Positions 34,033 to 43,393 of a DNA stretch of 64,000 nt are shown here, piece by piece; within the stretch, counting starts at the first letter, position 1; every line of letters begins with the position of its first letter. A program made the translations under genes and the position numbers. The DNA is from Dama dama (lineage: Eukaryota > Chordata > Mammalia > Artiodactyla > Cervidae), in assembly GCF_033118175.1 (NCBI RefSeq), contig NC_083695.1, positions 34,241,607 to 34,305,606 of the forward strand, read 5' to 3'. The notes below the pieces were generated by a model that was not told where the DNA came from, ran no database searches, and saw only the letters and a list, made by a program, of their open reading frames with translations.

Positions 34033-34300
34033 GGTCACTTTCATAGGTAAATTCTACATTAGAAACAGATTAAGTCTGTAAGATTTGTTGTTGACTTAAG
34101 AGCTTATTTTGGCTGAGATGAGGTAAAATATCCATGGAATTTAATATCTAAGGAGGAAAAAGGCATCTTGTAATAGGAAATGAATACAGGGCTTAGATTC
34201 AAAGAACTGTAATTTACTAGCAGTGATCATGAAAAATGGTTAACATTTCTGTGTTTTTTCTCTATATTTTAATTTCATTTAAGTATAGTTGATTAACAGT
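34033..34300. other. Spacer between two BovB copies
   Basis: AT-rich sequence. The part at 34270-34300 resembles an L1 3' tail ('aagtatagttgatt'), but too little is left to assign. Confidence 0.35.
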
Positions 34301-34999
34301 ATGAAAAGGCAAAAAGATATGACACTGAAAGGTGAACTCCCCAGGTCAGAAGGTGCCCAATATAGATGGGGAAATAGATGGGAAAACAATGGAAACCATG
34401 ACCGAGTTTATTTTTTTCGACTCCAAAAGCACTGCAGAGGGTAAATGCAGCCGTGAAATTAAAAGACACTTGCTCCTTGGGAAAAAAGCTATGACCAACC
34501 CAGACAGCATATTAAAAAGCAGAGACATCACTTTGCCCACAAAGGTCCTTCTAGTCAAAGGTATGATTTTTCCAGTAGTCATGTATGGATGTGAGAGTTG
34601 GACCGTAAAGAAGGCTGAGTGCTGAAGAATTGATGCTTTTGAACTGTGGTGTTGGAGAAGACTGTTGAGAGTTCCTTGAATTGCAAGATCAAACCAGTCA
34701 ATCGTACAGGAAGTCAGTCCTGAATATTCATTGGAAGGGCTGATGCTGAAGCTGAAACTCCAATACTTTGGCCACCTGATGCGAAGAGCTGGCTCATTTG
34801 AAGAGACCCTGATGCCGGGAAAGATCAAGGGCAGGAGGAGAAGGGGACAACAGAGGATGAGATGATTGGATGGCGTCACCGACTCCATGGACATGAGTTT
34901 GGGTTAACTCTGGGAGTTGGTGGTGGACAGGGAGGCCTGGAGTGCAGCAGTCCATGGGATTGCAAAGAGTCAGACACGATTGAGTGACTGAACTGAACT
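34301..34999 (+). mobile_element. Internally deleted BovB LINE (sense)
   Basis: The left 60 bp ('ggcaaaaagatatgacactg', 'gtgaactccccaggtc', 'aggtgcccaatat') belong to the 5' part of BovB, upstream of the endonuclease. At about 34361-34363 the sequence jumps to 'agatggggaaatagatggg', which lies downstream of the RT catalytic motif. It then runs to the normal 3' end 'gactgaactgaacta'. The endonuclease and RT core are missing. The placement of the 5' part is from my knowledge of BovB, not from an alignment. Confidence 0.75.
34332..34625 (+). pseudogene. BovB C-terminal fragment after internal deletion
   Basis: A 97-residue frame. The first ten or so residues come from the upstream BovB segment and the rest from the region after the RT palm (IDGKTMETMTEF, then SILKSRDITLPTK and VVMYGCESWTVKKAE). 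This is a conserved BovB C-terminal domain region. A TGA ends it at 34623-34625, and downstream sequence still encodes decayed family sequence in broken frame. It has no catalytic residues, so no function is expected. Confidence 0.85.
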
Positions 35000-35195
35000 A
35001 AATTGTGTAGAGAAGCTTTTAATATTTCTGTACAATCTGATATAATACTCAGTGTTTACCTTCTGTTTGCTAATACTTTTAGAATTTTTGTACTGATTTT
35101 CATGAGAAGAATTGGCTGGAGTTTTATTGTGCTGTGTTTGTCAGGATAGTTTTCAGTGTTATCAGGAACCGAACTGTGTCTCCCTAAAATGTATA

Positions 35196-35331
35196 TGGTG
35201 GTGGTGGTGATTTAGTCACTCAGTCATATTCAACTCTTTGCGACCCCCATGGACTATGGCCTGCCAGGCTCCTCTGTCCATGGGATTCCCCAGGCAAGAA
35301 TACTGGGGTGGGTTGCCATTTCCTTCTCCAT
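35196..35331 (-). repeat. Bov-A SINE monomer (antisense)
   Basis: A GGT-rich left end (antisense tail) is followed by 'gatttagtcactcagtc', 'ggcctgccaggctcctctg' and 'gggttgccatttccttctcc'. The tRNA head is missing, so only the Bov-A part derived from the BovB 3' end is present. Confidence 0.9.
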
Positions 35332-35352
35332 AAGATATATACATTGAACCCT

Positions 35353-35460
35353 ACATGCCAATATGACTATAGTTAGCATGAGGCCTTTAGGGAAACCATA
35401 ATTGTTACATGCCAGTATGACTATAGTTAGCATGAGGCCTTTAGGGAAACCATAATTGTA
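35353..35460. repeat. 54-bp tandem duplication in the LTR
   Basis: Two 54-bp units (35353-35406 and 35407-35460) start 'acatgccaatatgac' and 'acatgccagtatgac' and end 'ccataattgt'. They differ at only about two positions, so the duplication is much younger than the LTR that carries it. Confidence 0.95.
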
Positions 35461-36392
35461 GGACCTTAATCCATTAGGACTTGTGTCCTTAAGAGGAAGC
35501 GGTATCAGGGAGGGATAGGTACAGAGAAAAAGCCACTTGAGGACACAGGGAGAAGGCAGCTGTCTTACAAGCCAGAAAGAGAACTCTTAGCAGAGACCAG
35601 CCCCATGGCATGTTGGTCATGGTCTTCTGGCCTCTAGAACTGTGAGAAAATACATTTGTTTCGTTCGATCCCCATCTGTGGTATTTAGTTATGGCAGACT
35701 AGTAAAGTGTTACACATACTTTAAAAATTGTTCAGAATGTTTCTGTCTATTATGGAAGAAACCATTGGAATGTCATTGTAGTTACCTATTCCTTGGAGGA
35801 ATTGGTAAGCGATATCTGTGAAATATTTGCGGCCTGATATTTATTAGGTTTATCTCTAATAACTATAAATATCTTCCATTGTATTTGGTCTGTTTAGATT
35901 TTATTTTCTGCACTAACTTTTTGGTGATTTATATTCCTAGATAATATCTAGTTAACATCCTGGTTAACCAGGATGTCAAATGTATTAGAATAAAGCTGCA
36001 CAAAGTTATTGCTATGTCTTTCAATTTATTCTGTGTCTGTGGTTTTAGATACATTCACATTTTAACTAAATGTATTTTATCTTTTCTTCCCCTTGATTAT
36101 TGGTTTAGTAGTTTATTATTTAATAACTCTTGGATTTTTTAGTGCTACCATTTTTTCTTATTATTGTTTTTATATATACAAATTCTTTTGTTTTCCTTAA
36201 GTTATTACTTTGTTTTTGAGCTGCACATTTAAGTATTTGATCTTCTTTAGAACTGTGTGTATTTAAAGCTAGAGATCTTTCTCTGAGTACTGCTTTAATT
36301 ATCCCGTAAATTGAACTACCTGTTTTACATTTTTATTTTCTAGGTATTTATGAATTTTAATTTTTCTCTTGTTACAAAAGTTGATGGAGAGG

Positions 36393-36463
36393 AGTTTTTT
36401 AAATTTATTTTTTTAATTGGAGGAAAATTGCTTTACAATGTTGTGTTGGTTTCTGCCATCCAG
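36393..36463 (-). repeat. L1 3'-terminal fragment (antisense)
   Basis: 'tttttaattggaggaaaatt' followed by 'gctttacaatgttgtgttgg' is the extreme antisense 3' end of ruminant L1. Only about 70 bp remain. Confidence 0.72.
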
Positions 36464-36814
36464 AGAAGGTTTTAAAATTTAAAATTTCTGGAATGCGGTC
36501 AGAGAAGGTAGTTGGTCTTGAAGACCTAGAATATGGTCATTTTGTAAGCTGGCACTTCAAAAAGTTGTATCTCAATTTTCAAGCTGTAGGATTAGAAATG
36601 AATGAATTTTGATTTCCTTATGATTGATAATAGGTTACTTGTATTCCTTATTTTTGACTCACTTGATTTATGACCTGAAACTTAGAGTCACTCCTATTTG
36701 TTATTATACTGTGAACTTCAAGAGAATATATAGATGTAGATTTTACCTTGAATTTACTAAGACAATTTGATTGCACTTTAAAAATACTGGTAGTAGTAAG
36801 AGTTGAAAGACTGA
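36464..36814. other. Unique or unassigned sequence
   Basis: No repeat or gene recognised. Confidence 0.35.
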
Positions 36815-36960
36815 AGAGAGCTTGAATAATGAAGGAAAGCTTTATGCAGGAGGTGGATCTTGAAGGGTAAGTAGAAGTAAGGAGGTAGTGAGTCTGTTAT
36901 GAGACCTTCTGGGCTGGGGAAAGCATGAGCAGAGCTGGGCTTAGGGTGAGCCTGACATCT
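36815..36960 (-). repeat. Possible L2 fragment (antisense)
   Basis: 'gcaggaggtggatcttgaag' and 'gggctggggaaagcatgag' resemble the antisense L2 'ggaggaggtgacatctgagctgg' and 'agggaacagcatg' blocks. Confidence 0.42.
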
Positions 36961-37830
36961 GAGGGAGAAGGTATGTACCCTCTTGCCCAGGTTTTGCTCT
37001 CTGTTACTTGCCCTAGCAGTTAAGTCAGGAGCGAGAGTCACAGGGGACCAGCCATCTCTGTTCAGTTGACTTATGCATAAGCGTATTTGTGGAGGCCATC
37101 CCAACCATGTGATAAGTCTACCTTGGAACAACAGAGACAGCCCATGATTATTTGCTTTTCAGGCTGCCCTACGGGTGTGCTCTCAGTTTTGCAGCTTCAC
37201 CAGAGAGCAGAAATTGGTACATACTTCCCATTGGATAGCATTAGCTCAGTATTGGAACATTAATCAGGGAGAGATAGGTGTTTCAATGGAAGAATTACAG
37301 TGTCTGATATGTACTTGCTATGTACTTGTTTTGTCGGATGACCCCAGTAAATTACCTACTATTTAACAGTGAGAATAAATCAAGTAATGTGTGGTCTGTA
37401 GGAAGTGAAGGTATTTAAATAATTAAGCAGTTCTTTCTAGAGCCTCTTTATATGATATTTTCTAGACTCCAAATCAGTTTTTCTCATCCAGGCTCTGTAT
37501 AATATATAGTTATTTCAAATCAGCTTTACTTACTGAGCTTTTTCTAGTAATGGAGCTTTGTCAGCAAAAACTGTGCGTACCAGCAAATGGTGAATGATGG
37601 TCTTGTGTCAGAAAGGAGCTTGAGAGGTGCTTTCTGTTGTTAGATGGATGGGTCTGGAGCAGGAGCTTGAAGCTCTCCAAATGTGATAGTTTCAGAGAAA
37701 AGGTATGTCTGAAATAGGGGGGAGCACTCCATCATTTGGAAGCTGGTATTCCACACACCCCAGCCAAATATCACATGTGCTGTCGAAACCATGGTTTCAT
37801 CTTGGGTTATGCGAAGGTATTTAATATAAT
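36961..37830. other. Unique non-coding sequence
   Basis: No gene or repeat recognised. Confidence 0.4.
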
Positions 37831-37847
37831 CTTGGTTGTGGTTTCTT

Positions 37848-38192
37848 TTTAAAAGAATTCTATTTATTTATTTTTGGCTATGTGGGTGTTCATTGCTGTG
37901 CAGGCTTTTCTTTAGTTTCAGAAAGCAGGGGACTACTCTTCATTGCAGTGTAAGGAATTCTCATTGCTGTGGCTTCTCCTGTGGAGCACGGGGTCTACGA
38001 TGCATGGACTTCAGTAATTGCAGCACATGGACTCAGTGGTTGTGGCTCCCAGGCTCTAGAGCTCAGGCTCAGTAGCTGTGGCACACGGACTTAGTTGCTT
38101 TGTGGCACAAGGGATCTTCCTAGATCAGAGATCAAACTCATGTCTCCTGCACTGGCAGGCTGATTCTTTACCACTGAGTCACCAGGGAAGCC
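37848..38192 (-). repeat. Full-length CHR-type SINE (antisense) with TSD
   Basis: 'attcatttttggctat'-like left end, 'gggactactcttcattgcag', 'tggactcagtggttgtgg' and 'ccactgagtcaccagggaag'. Flanking 'cttggttgtggtttctt' (37831-37847) and 'cttggctgtgatttctt' (38193-38209) match at 15 of 17 positions, an aged target-site duplication that fixes both ends. Confidence 0.9.
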
Positions 38193-38219
38193 CTTGGCTG
38201 TGATTTCTTCCCTGCCGCA

Positions 38220-38235
38220 CCCCCCCCCCCCCCCC
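38220..38235. repeat. C16 homopolymer
   Basis: Uninterrupted C run of 16 bases just right of the SINE target-site duplication. Length may be unreliable in the assembly. Confidence 0.9.
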
Positions 38236-39613
38236 AACCACTTTCGTCCTCTTACAGCTGGTCAGGGCAGAATGGCAGGAAATACAGCAGTTACTGAAAT
38301 TATAACAGGTAAGTTTATGCAGCTCTGACCACAACTCTCCATAAGCCAGTGCTTTCCCACATGAGGGCTTTGTTGGCAGAACATAATGTATGAGTTGGTT
38401 GAACTCAGATGTCTGTTGATCTGACACCACCCTGGACCTTGAGCCTTCCAAAGGGCTGTTTGAGGGAGAAACCTGTTTTGTGGCATTAAATGGGCTGCCT
38501 GAATTTGAGTCTGGGGATGCTGAGCTGTGTATGCTGTTGCCTCTATTTTATTGCTGAATTGTGTCTCTCAGTAGAGGTTCTTAGAGGCTATTCAACAAAG
38601 CTTACCCTGTCAGCTAAAAGGCTTTTAGGACTTCATAATCATGGCTTAGTATCTCTTCCTTTTTCTTAAAAAAAAGAAAGAACTTTCCTTTCCCCACCTT
38701 TTTGAAATCGTTAGCCTTCATGTGAACTGAAAGGGACTTCAAAACATTGGAAGAAAATAGTCTGAAAGCTCAGAGAGTGCTTGGCTCCTGGTAGGTCTGA
38801 AGACTTGATAAAGAGGCATCTTTTGCACTGACAGGTGTTTGTGTGCCAGTGTGGAGGAAGCTTTTGATGACAAAGCCACTTAGTTTTCTGTAGCTTACTC
38901 TTCCCTTTGTGCAGAAGAGTTAGGGAAACTCTAATAAAGTAACTACATAATAGGGATAAGAAGTTAGCATTGGAGTCATCTTCTTCGTTTCTCTTCTCCC
39001 GCTCATTGGTTTTTGAGACTCACTTGCCAGGAATTAAGAAAGCGGCAGGGATGAGGTGGCCGCTGTCCTGCCACTGTCCCTGTGGTTCTCGCGTGTGCTT
39101 CTATTTAAAGTTCCAGAGTCAGCAGCAGTGCCCTTCTTGAAGCCAAGGGGAAATTTAGGTGGGAGTCAGAACTGTGGGCTAGGGTGTCTCTGGAAAGGAA
39201 GGACCTGAAGGACTTGCTGAACTGCCATCTGCCTTGTCTCCTGGAAGCGTAATGCTTGTGTCGCACTGGTTTACAGCCTGGAGCCTCCTTAACATACAGT
39301 TTACTTCCCTCTCATAGGAACCAACTGAAATTGACAAACTGTGACCATGGTCACACACTGTCTTAGTTCTGACATGGGTCCTTCCGTAAGTCCCTCTGAG
39401 ATCTGTGCACTTTCCCAGGAAGATGAATTACATGAGTTACAGCCAAAGGAACATGCAATGCTTGTTATACAACATGGCTCCTAGAGAGCAGAGCAGAACC
39501 TGTGTCTTGAAAAGCCCCAACCATGGGGAAATGGGTTGGGACATCTTGGTTTGCAACTGCCATCCCATGGTGGGCAAACTTGCTGTGTTGATCCCCTTGA
39601 ACTCTTCGGCGGC
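38236..39613. other. Unique non-coding sequence
   Basis: No gene or repeat recognised. Confidence 0.4.
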
Positions 39614-39635
39614 GGGGGGGGGGGGGGGGGGGGGG
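39614..39635. repeat. G22 homopolymer
   Basis: Uninterrupted run of 22 G preceded by 'cggcggc'. It is quadruplex-prone, and such runs are often mis-sized by sequencing. Confidence 0.9.
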
Positions 39636-40231
39636 AAACCTGGAGGAATTTTATTGGTAGAAGATTGGAATGAAATCTGAGTGTTGTGGTATATTGTTCT
39701 CAGTGGAAACTAAAGGACTGGTAGAGAAACTTAGTGTTCAGAAACATCCATGCATTGTTTAATATGAAGAGGAAAATTAGGTCAAGCCCAGGTCAAGCTG
39801 TTCTTATGGATTTCAAGTTGTTTATTTGGGGCCATCAGGCCCTAAGACTTTGGGAGAGGAAGCTGGGCTCTGTGTGCCCCCAAATTGGTAATGGCTGATG
39901 GGTAGTGTTGTACAAAGTCAAGAGTTGGAGGGGGGTCTATGAGTTTGTTGGCGCTTAGCTTCACACTTCTCAGAGGAGGATCATAAGTCTCCCAGGCTGT
40001 ACTCCTTGGCTCCTCTCACCAAGCCTTGTTAACTACCAAAATGTGTCAACTTGATTGGGGTTTGTCATTTGAGTCTAAAGTGGTCTAAGTGCTGAAACTG
40101 TTCTGTTGAAAATGGTCATTGTGGGGGAAGCAAGAAGTTTTGGACTAAAGAGAAATGCTGCAAGCTTATCTGATGATATAACAATACCGCATAGAGGAAT
40201 ATAAGGGTAAGGGTAACATATTAGCTTTCAC
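39636..40231. other. Unique non-coding sequence
   Basis: No gene or repeat recognised. Confidence 0.4.
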
Positions 40232-40515
40232 TGTGTGTGTGGTACTGATGCTAAGTACTGACTATATGTTCTTATTTAACTCTTAGAACAACTCAGTGGG
40301 TTATAAATAGAGGTAATAGTGGTAAGTAATAATTGTGGCAATTACTATGTCTGCTTTATGTGGATTATCTTGAGTCTTGTAATAATTATATGAGCAAGGT
40401 ACTATTATCTTTCCCATTTTCCAGATGAGTAAATAGAGGCACAAAGAGGTTGTAGAAATTTGTCTAAGGAGGTAGAATATGAATCAATCATCTGATTCCA
40501 AAGATTGTGCATGTA
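40232..40515 (-). repeat. MIR SINE remnant(s) (antisense)
   Basis: 'gctaagtactgactatatg' and 'taactcttagaacaactc' start one antisense MIR. 'gagcaaggtactattatc' and 'ttttccagatgagtaaatag' with 'ggcacaaagaggttg' form another, or its continuation. Confidence 0.7.
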
Positions 40516-40524
40516 TCAACCATT

Positions 40525-40812
40525 TTTTAAAATGTGTATCTATTTACTTATTTTTGGCTCCTTTGAGCCTTTGTTGCTATGCACTGGCTTTCTCTAGTTG
40601 AGGAGAGTGGGGGCTACTCTCTAATTGTGGTGTGTGGGCTTCTCATTGTGGTGGCTTCTCTTGTTGCAGGGGGAAGGCTCAGAAGTTGCAGCTCTTGGGC
40701 TCCAGAGCACAGGCTCAGAAGTTGTGACACACAGGTTCACTTGCCCCGAGGCATGTGTAATCTTCCCCTGGCCAGAGATCCAACTGGTGTTCCTTCCCTT
40801 GCAAGGCAGATT
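40525..40812 (-). repeat. CHR-type SINE, left part of a split copy
   Basis: 'tatttacttatttttggctc', 'gagggagaga'-free CHR body with 'gggggctactctctaattg', 'ttctcattgtggtggcttc' and 'ccagagatccaactggtg' breaks off at 'gcaaggcagatt'. The missing last 40 bp, 'gattcttaaccactggacc' to 'agggaagccc', lie 3.8 kb away at 44645-44683. Confidence 0.9.
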
Positions 40813-41648
40813 GCAGATTCTATTTTTTTTTTTTTTAAACTTTAAATTTTTTATTTTGTATTGAGGTATAGCCAATTAACAGTGTTGTGGTGGTTTCAGG
40901 TGAACAGTGAAAGAACTCAGCCATACATATACATGTATCCGTTCTCCCTCAAACCCCATCCCATCCAGTCTGGCACATAACATTGAGTAGTGTCCATGTG
41001 CTAGGAACTTCCCTGATAGCTCAGTTTGTAAAGAATCCGCCTGTAGTACAGAGGACCCCAGTTTGATTCCTTGGTCGGGAAGACCTGCTGGTGAAGGGAT
41101 AGGCTGTCCACTCCAGTAGTCTTGGTTTTCTGTTGTGGCTCAGCTGGTAAAGAATCCACTTGCAGTGTGGGAGACCTGGGTTTGAACCCTTGGTTGGGAA
41201 GATCCCCTGGAGAAGGGAACGGCTACCCACTCCAGTATTCTGGAGAATTCCATGTGCTATACAGTAGATCCTTGTTGGTTATCCATTTTGAATATAGCAG
41301 TGTGTGCATGACCTTCCCAACTCCCTAACTAGCCCTTCCCCTTAGGAACCTGTTTGTTTTCTAAGTCTGTGAGTCTTCTTCTGTTTTGCAAGTAAGTTCA
41401 TTTGTATAATTTCTTTTTAGATTCCAAACATGAGATGTCATATGATATTTCTCCTTCTCTGTCTGACTTACTTCACTCATATGACAATCTTTGGGTTCAT
41501 CCATGTTGCTGTGAATGGCATTATTTCATTATTTTTAATGGCTGAGTAATATTCCATTGTATATATGTACCACATCTTGTTTATCCTTTCCTCTGTCAGT
41601 AACATTTAGGTTGCTTCCATGTCTTGGCTGTTATAAACAGTGCTGTCA
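40813..41648 (-). repeat. Older L1 3' part (antisense), left segment
   Basis: Poly-T at 40823-40837 is followed by the antisense L1 3' UTR ('gaggtatagccaattaacag') and the antisense ORF2 end ('tggctgagtaatattccatt'). It is broken by a Bov-tA at 41004-41248 and then, at 41646, by a sense L1. The copy of 'gcaaggcagatt' at 40801-40812 recurs at 44644-44655 as its target-site duplication. Confidence 0.88.
41004..41248 (+). repeat. Dimeric Bov-tA SINE with perfect TSD
   Basis: Two tRNA-headed units in tandem: unit 1 starts 'ggaacttccctgatagctc' and unit 2 starts near 41127 with 'ttctgttgtggctcag'. Each has its own B box and 'ccactccagta' Bov-A part. A perfect 11-bp duplication, 'tccatgtgcta', flanks the dimer (40993-41003 and 41249-41259), so it inserted as one unit into the older L1. 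Confidence 0.92.
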
Positions 41649-42874
41649 AAATGGCTATTCTACCCAAAGCAGTCTATAGATTCAATGCAATCCCTATCAA
41701 GCTACCAACGGTATTTTTCACAGAACTAGACCAAAGAATTTCACAATTTGTATGGAAATACAAAAAACCTCGAATAGCCAAAGTAATCTTGAGAAAGAAG
41801 AATGGAGCTGGAGGAATCAACCTGCCTGACTTCAGACTCTACTACAAAGCCACAGTCATCAAGACAGTATGGTACTGGCACAAAGACAGAAATATAGATC
41901 AATGGAACAGAATAGAAAGCCCAGAGACAAATCCACGAACCTATGGACACCTTATCTTTGACAAAGGAGGCAAGGATATACAATGGAAAAAAGACAACCT
42001 CTTTAACAAGTGGTGCTGGGAAAACTGGTCAACCACTTGTAAAAGAATGAAACTAGAACACTTTCTAACACCATACACAAAAATAAACTCAAAATGGATT
42101 AAAGATCTAAATGTAAGACCAGAAACTATAAAACTCCTAGAGGAGAACATAGGCAAAACACTGTCCGACATAAATCACAGCAAGATCCTCTATGACCCAC
42201 CTCCCAGAATATTGGAAATAAAAGCAAAACTAAACAAATGGGACCTAATGAAACTTAAAAGCTTTTGCACTACAAAGGAAACTATAAGTAAGGTGAAAAG
42301 ACAGCCCTCAGATTGGGAGAAAATAATAGCAAATGAAGAAACAGACAAAGGATTAATCTCAAAAATATACAAGCAACTCCTGCAGCTCAATTCCAGAAAA
42401 ATAAATGACCCAATCAAAAAATGGGCCAAAGAACTAAACAGACATTTCTCCAAAGAAGACATACAGATGGCTAACAAACACATGAAAAGATGCTCAACAT
42501 CACTCATTATTAGAGAAATGCAAATCAAAACCACAATGAGGTACCATTACACGCCAGTCAGGATGGCTGCTATCCAAAAGTCTACAAGCAATAAATGCTG
42601 GAGAGGGTGTGGAGAAAAGGGAACCCTCTTACACTGTTGGTGGGAATGCAAACTAGTACAGCCGCTATGGAAAACAGTGTGGAGATTTCTTAAAAAACTG
42701 GACATAGAACTGCCATATGACCCAGCAATCCCACTTCTGGGCATACACACTGAGGAAACCAGATCTGAAAGAGACACGTGCACCCCAATGTTCATCGCAG
42801 CACTGTTTATAATAGCCAGGACATGGAAGCAACCTAGATGCCCATCAGCAGATGAATGGATAAGGAAGCTGTAG
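41646..42874 (+). pseudogene. L1 ORF2 C-terminal fragment
   Basis: The uninterrupted frame of 408 L1 residues begins at KMAILPKAVYRFNAI, after the reverse-transcriptase palm. It runs through the thumb-like and connection region to the Cys-rich C-terminal domain (CWRGCGEKGTLLHCWWEC, a CxxxC...HxxxxC pattern) and ends IRKL at the normal ORF2 stop. The open frame extends upstream to 41624, but those eight codons are antisense sequence of the older L1. Endonuclease and RT catalytic residues are absent, so it cannot mobilise itself. The intact frame shows youth, not function. Confidence 0.95.
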
Positions 42875-43329
42875 TACATATACACCATGGAATATTACTC
42901 AGCCATTAAAAAGAATTCATTTGAACCAGTCCTAATGAGATGGATGAAGCTGGAGCCCATTATACAGAGTGAAGTAAGCCAGAAAGATAAAGAACATTAC
43001 AGCATACTGACACATGTATATGGAATTTAGAAAGGTGATAACGATAACCCTATATGCAGAACAGAAAAAGAGACACAGAAATACAGAACAGACTTTTGAA
43101 CTTTGTGGGAGAATGTGAGGGTGGGATATTTCAAAAGAACAGCATGTATACTATCTATGGTGAAACAGATCACCAGCCCAGGTGGGATGCACGAGACAAG
43201 TGCTCCGGCCTGGTGCACTGGGAAGACCCAGAGGAATCGGGTGGAGAGGGAGGTGGGAGGGGGGATCGGGATTGGGAATACATGTAAATCCATGGCTGAT
43301 TCATATCAATGTATGACAAAACCCACTGG

Positions 43330-43393
43330 AAAAAAAAAAAAAGAAAAAAAAAAATAAAACGAGAATTCTTAAAAAAAAAAAAAAAAAAAAAAA
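43330..43393 (+). other. Split poly(A) tail with possible 3' transduction
   Basis: A12-G-A11 is followed by 'taaaacgagaattctt' and then a second A run to the duplication. 'aataaa' at the junction of the first tail can act as a polyadenylation signal about 15 bases ahead of the second tail. Confidence 0.6.

Larger units (their letters stand above)
35165..35715 (+). mobile_element. MaLR/MLT1-like LTR (sense), broken by SINE
   Basis: 'gaactgtgtctccctaaaat', then after the SINE 'cattgaaccctacatgcc', 'ttaatccattaggacttgtg', 'gccagaaagagaactcttag', 'tggcctctagaactgtgag' and 'ggtatttagttatggcag'. This is the sense order of an MLT1/MST-type LTR. It sits inside an older L1 and contains a younger Bov-A SINE and a 54-bp duplication. 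Boundaries are approximate. Confidence 0.72.
35000..36392 (-). repeat. Old L1 ORF2-region fragment (antisense), interrupted
   Basis: Left part: 'gtactgattttcatgagaag' and 'ttttattgtgctgtgtttg'. Right part: 'gatgtcaaatgtattagaat', 'ctctgagtactgctttaatt' and 'tttttattttctaggta'. Both parts match the antisense L1 ORF2 block order. A MaLR-like LTR at about 35165-35715 splits it. Confidence 0.65.
41646..43393 (+). mobile_element. Young 5'-truncated L1 (sense) inside an older L1
   Basis: Contains the ORF2 C-terminal part, a 3' UTR and an A-rich tail from 43330. A perfect 13-bp duplication, 'ataaacagtgctg' (41633-41645 and 43394-43406), lies in the surrounding antisense L1. The tail is split: A-rich, then 'taaaacgagaattctt', then a pure A run of 23 or more. 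Its 1.68-kb body is nearly identical to the antisense L1 at 55817-57498. Confidence 0.96.

Noticed and set aside
42190..42888. Antisense frames of 113-114 codons within L1
   Set aside because: Shadows of L1 ORF2 on the opposite strand; the same shadows recur in the second L1 copy.
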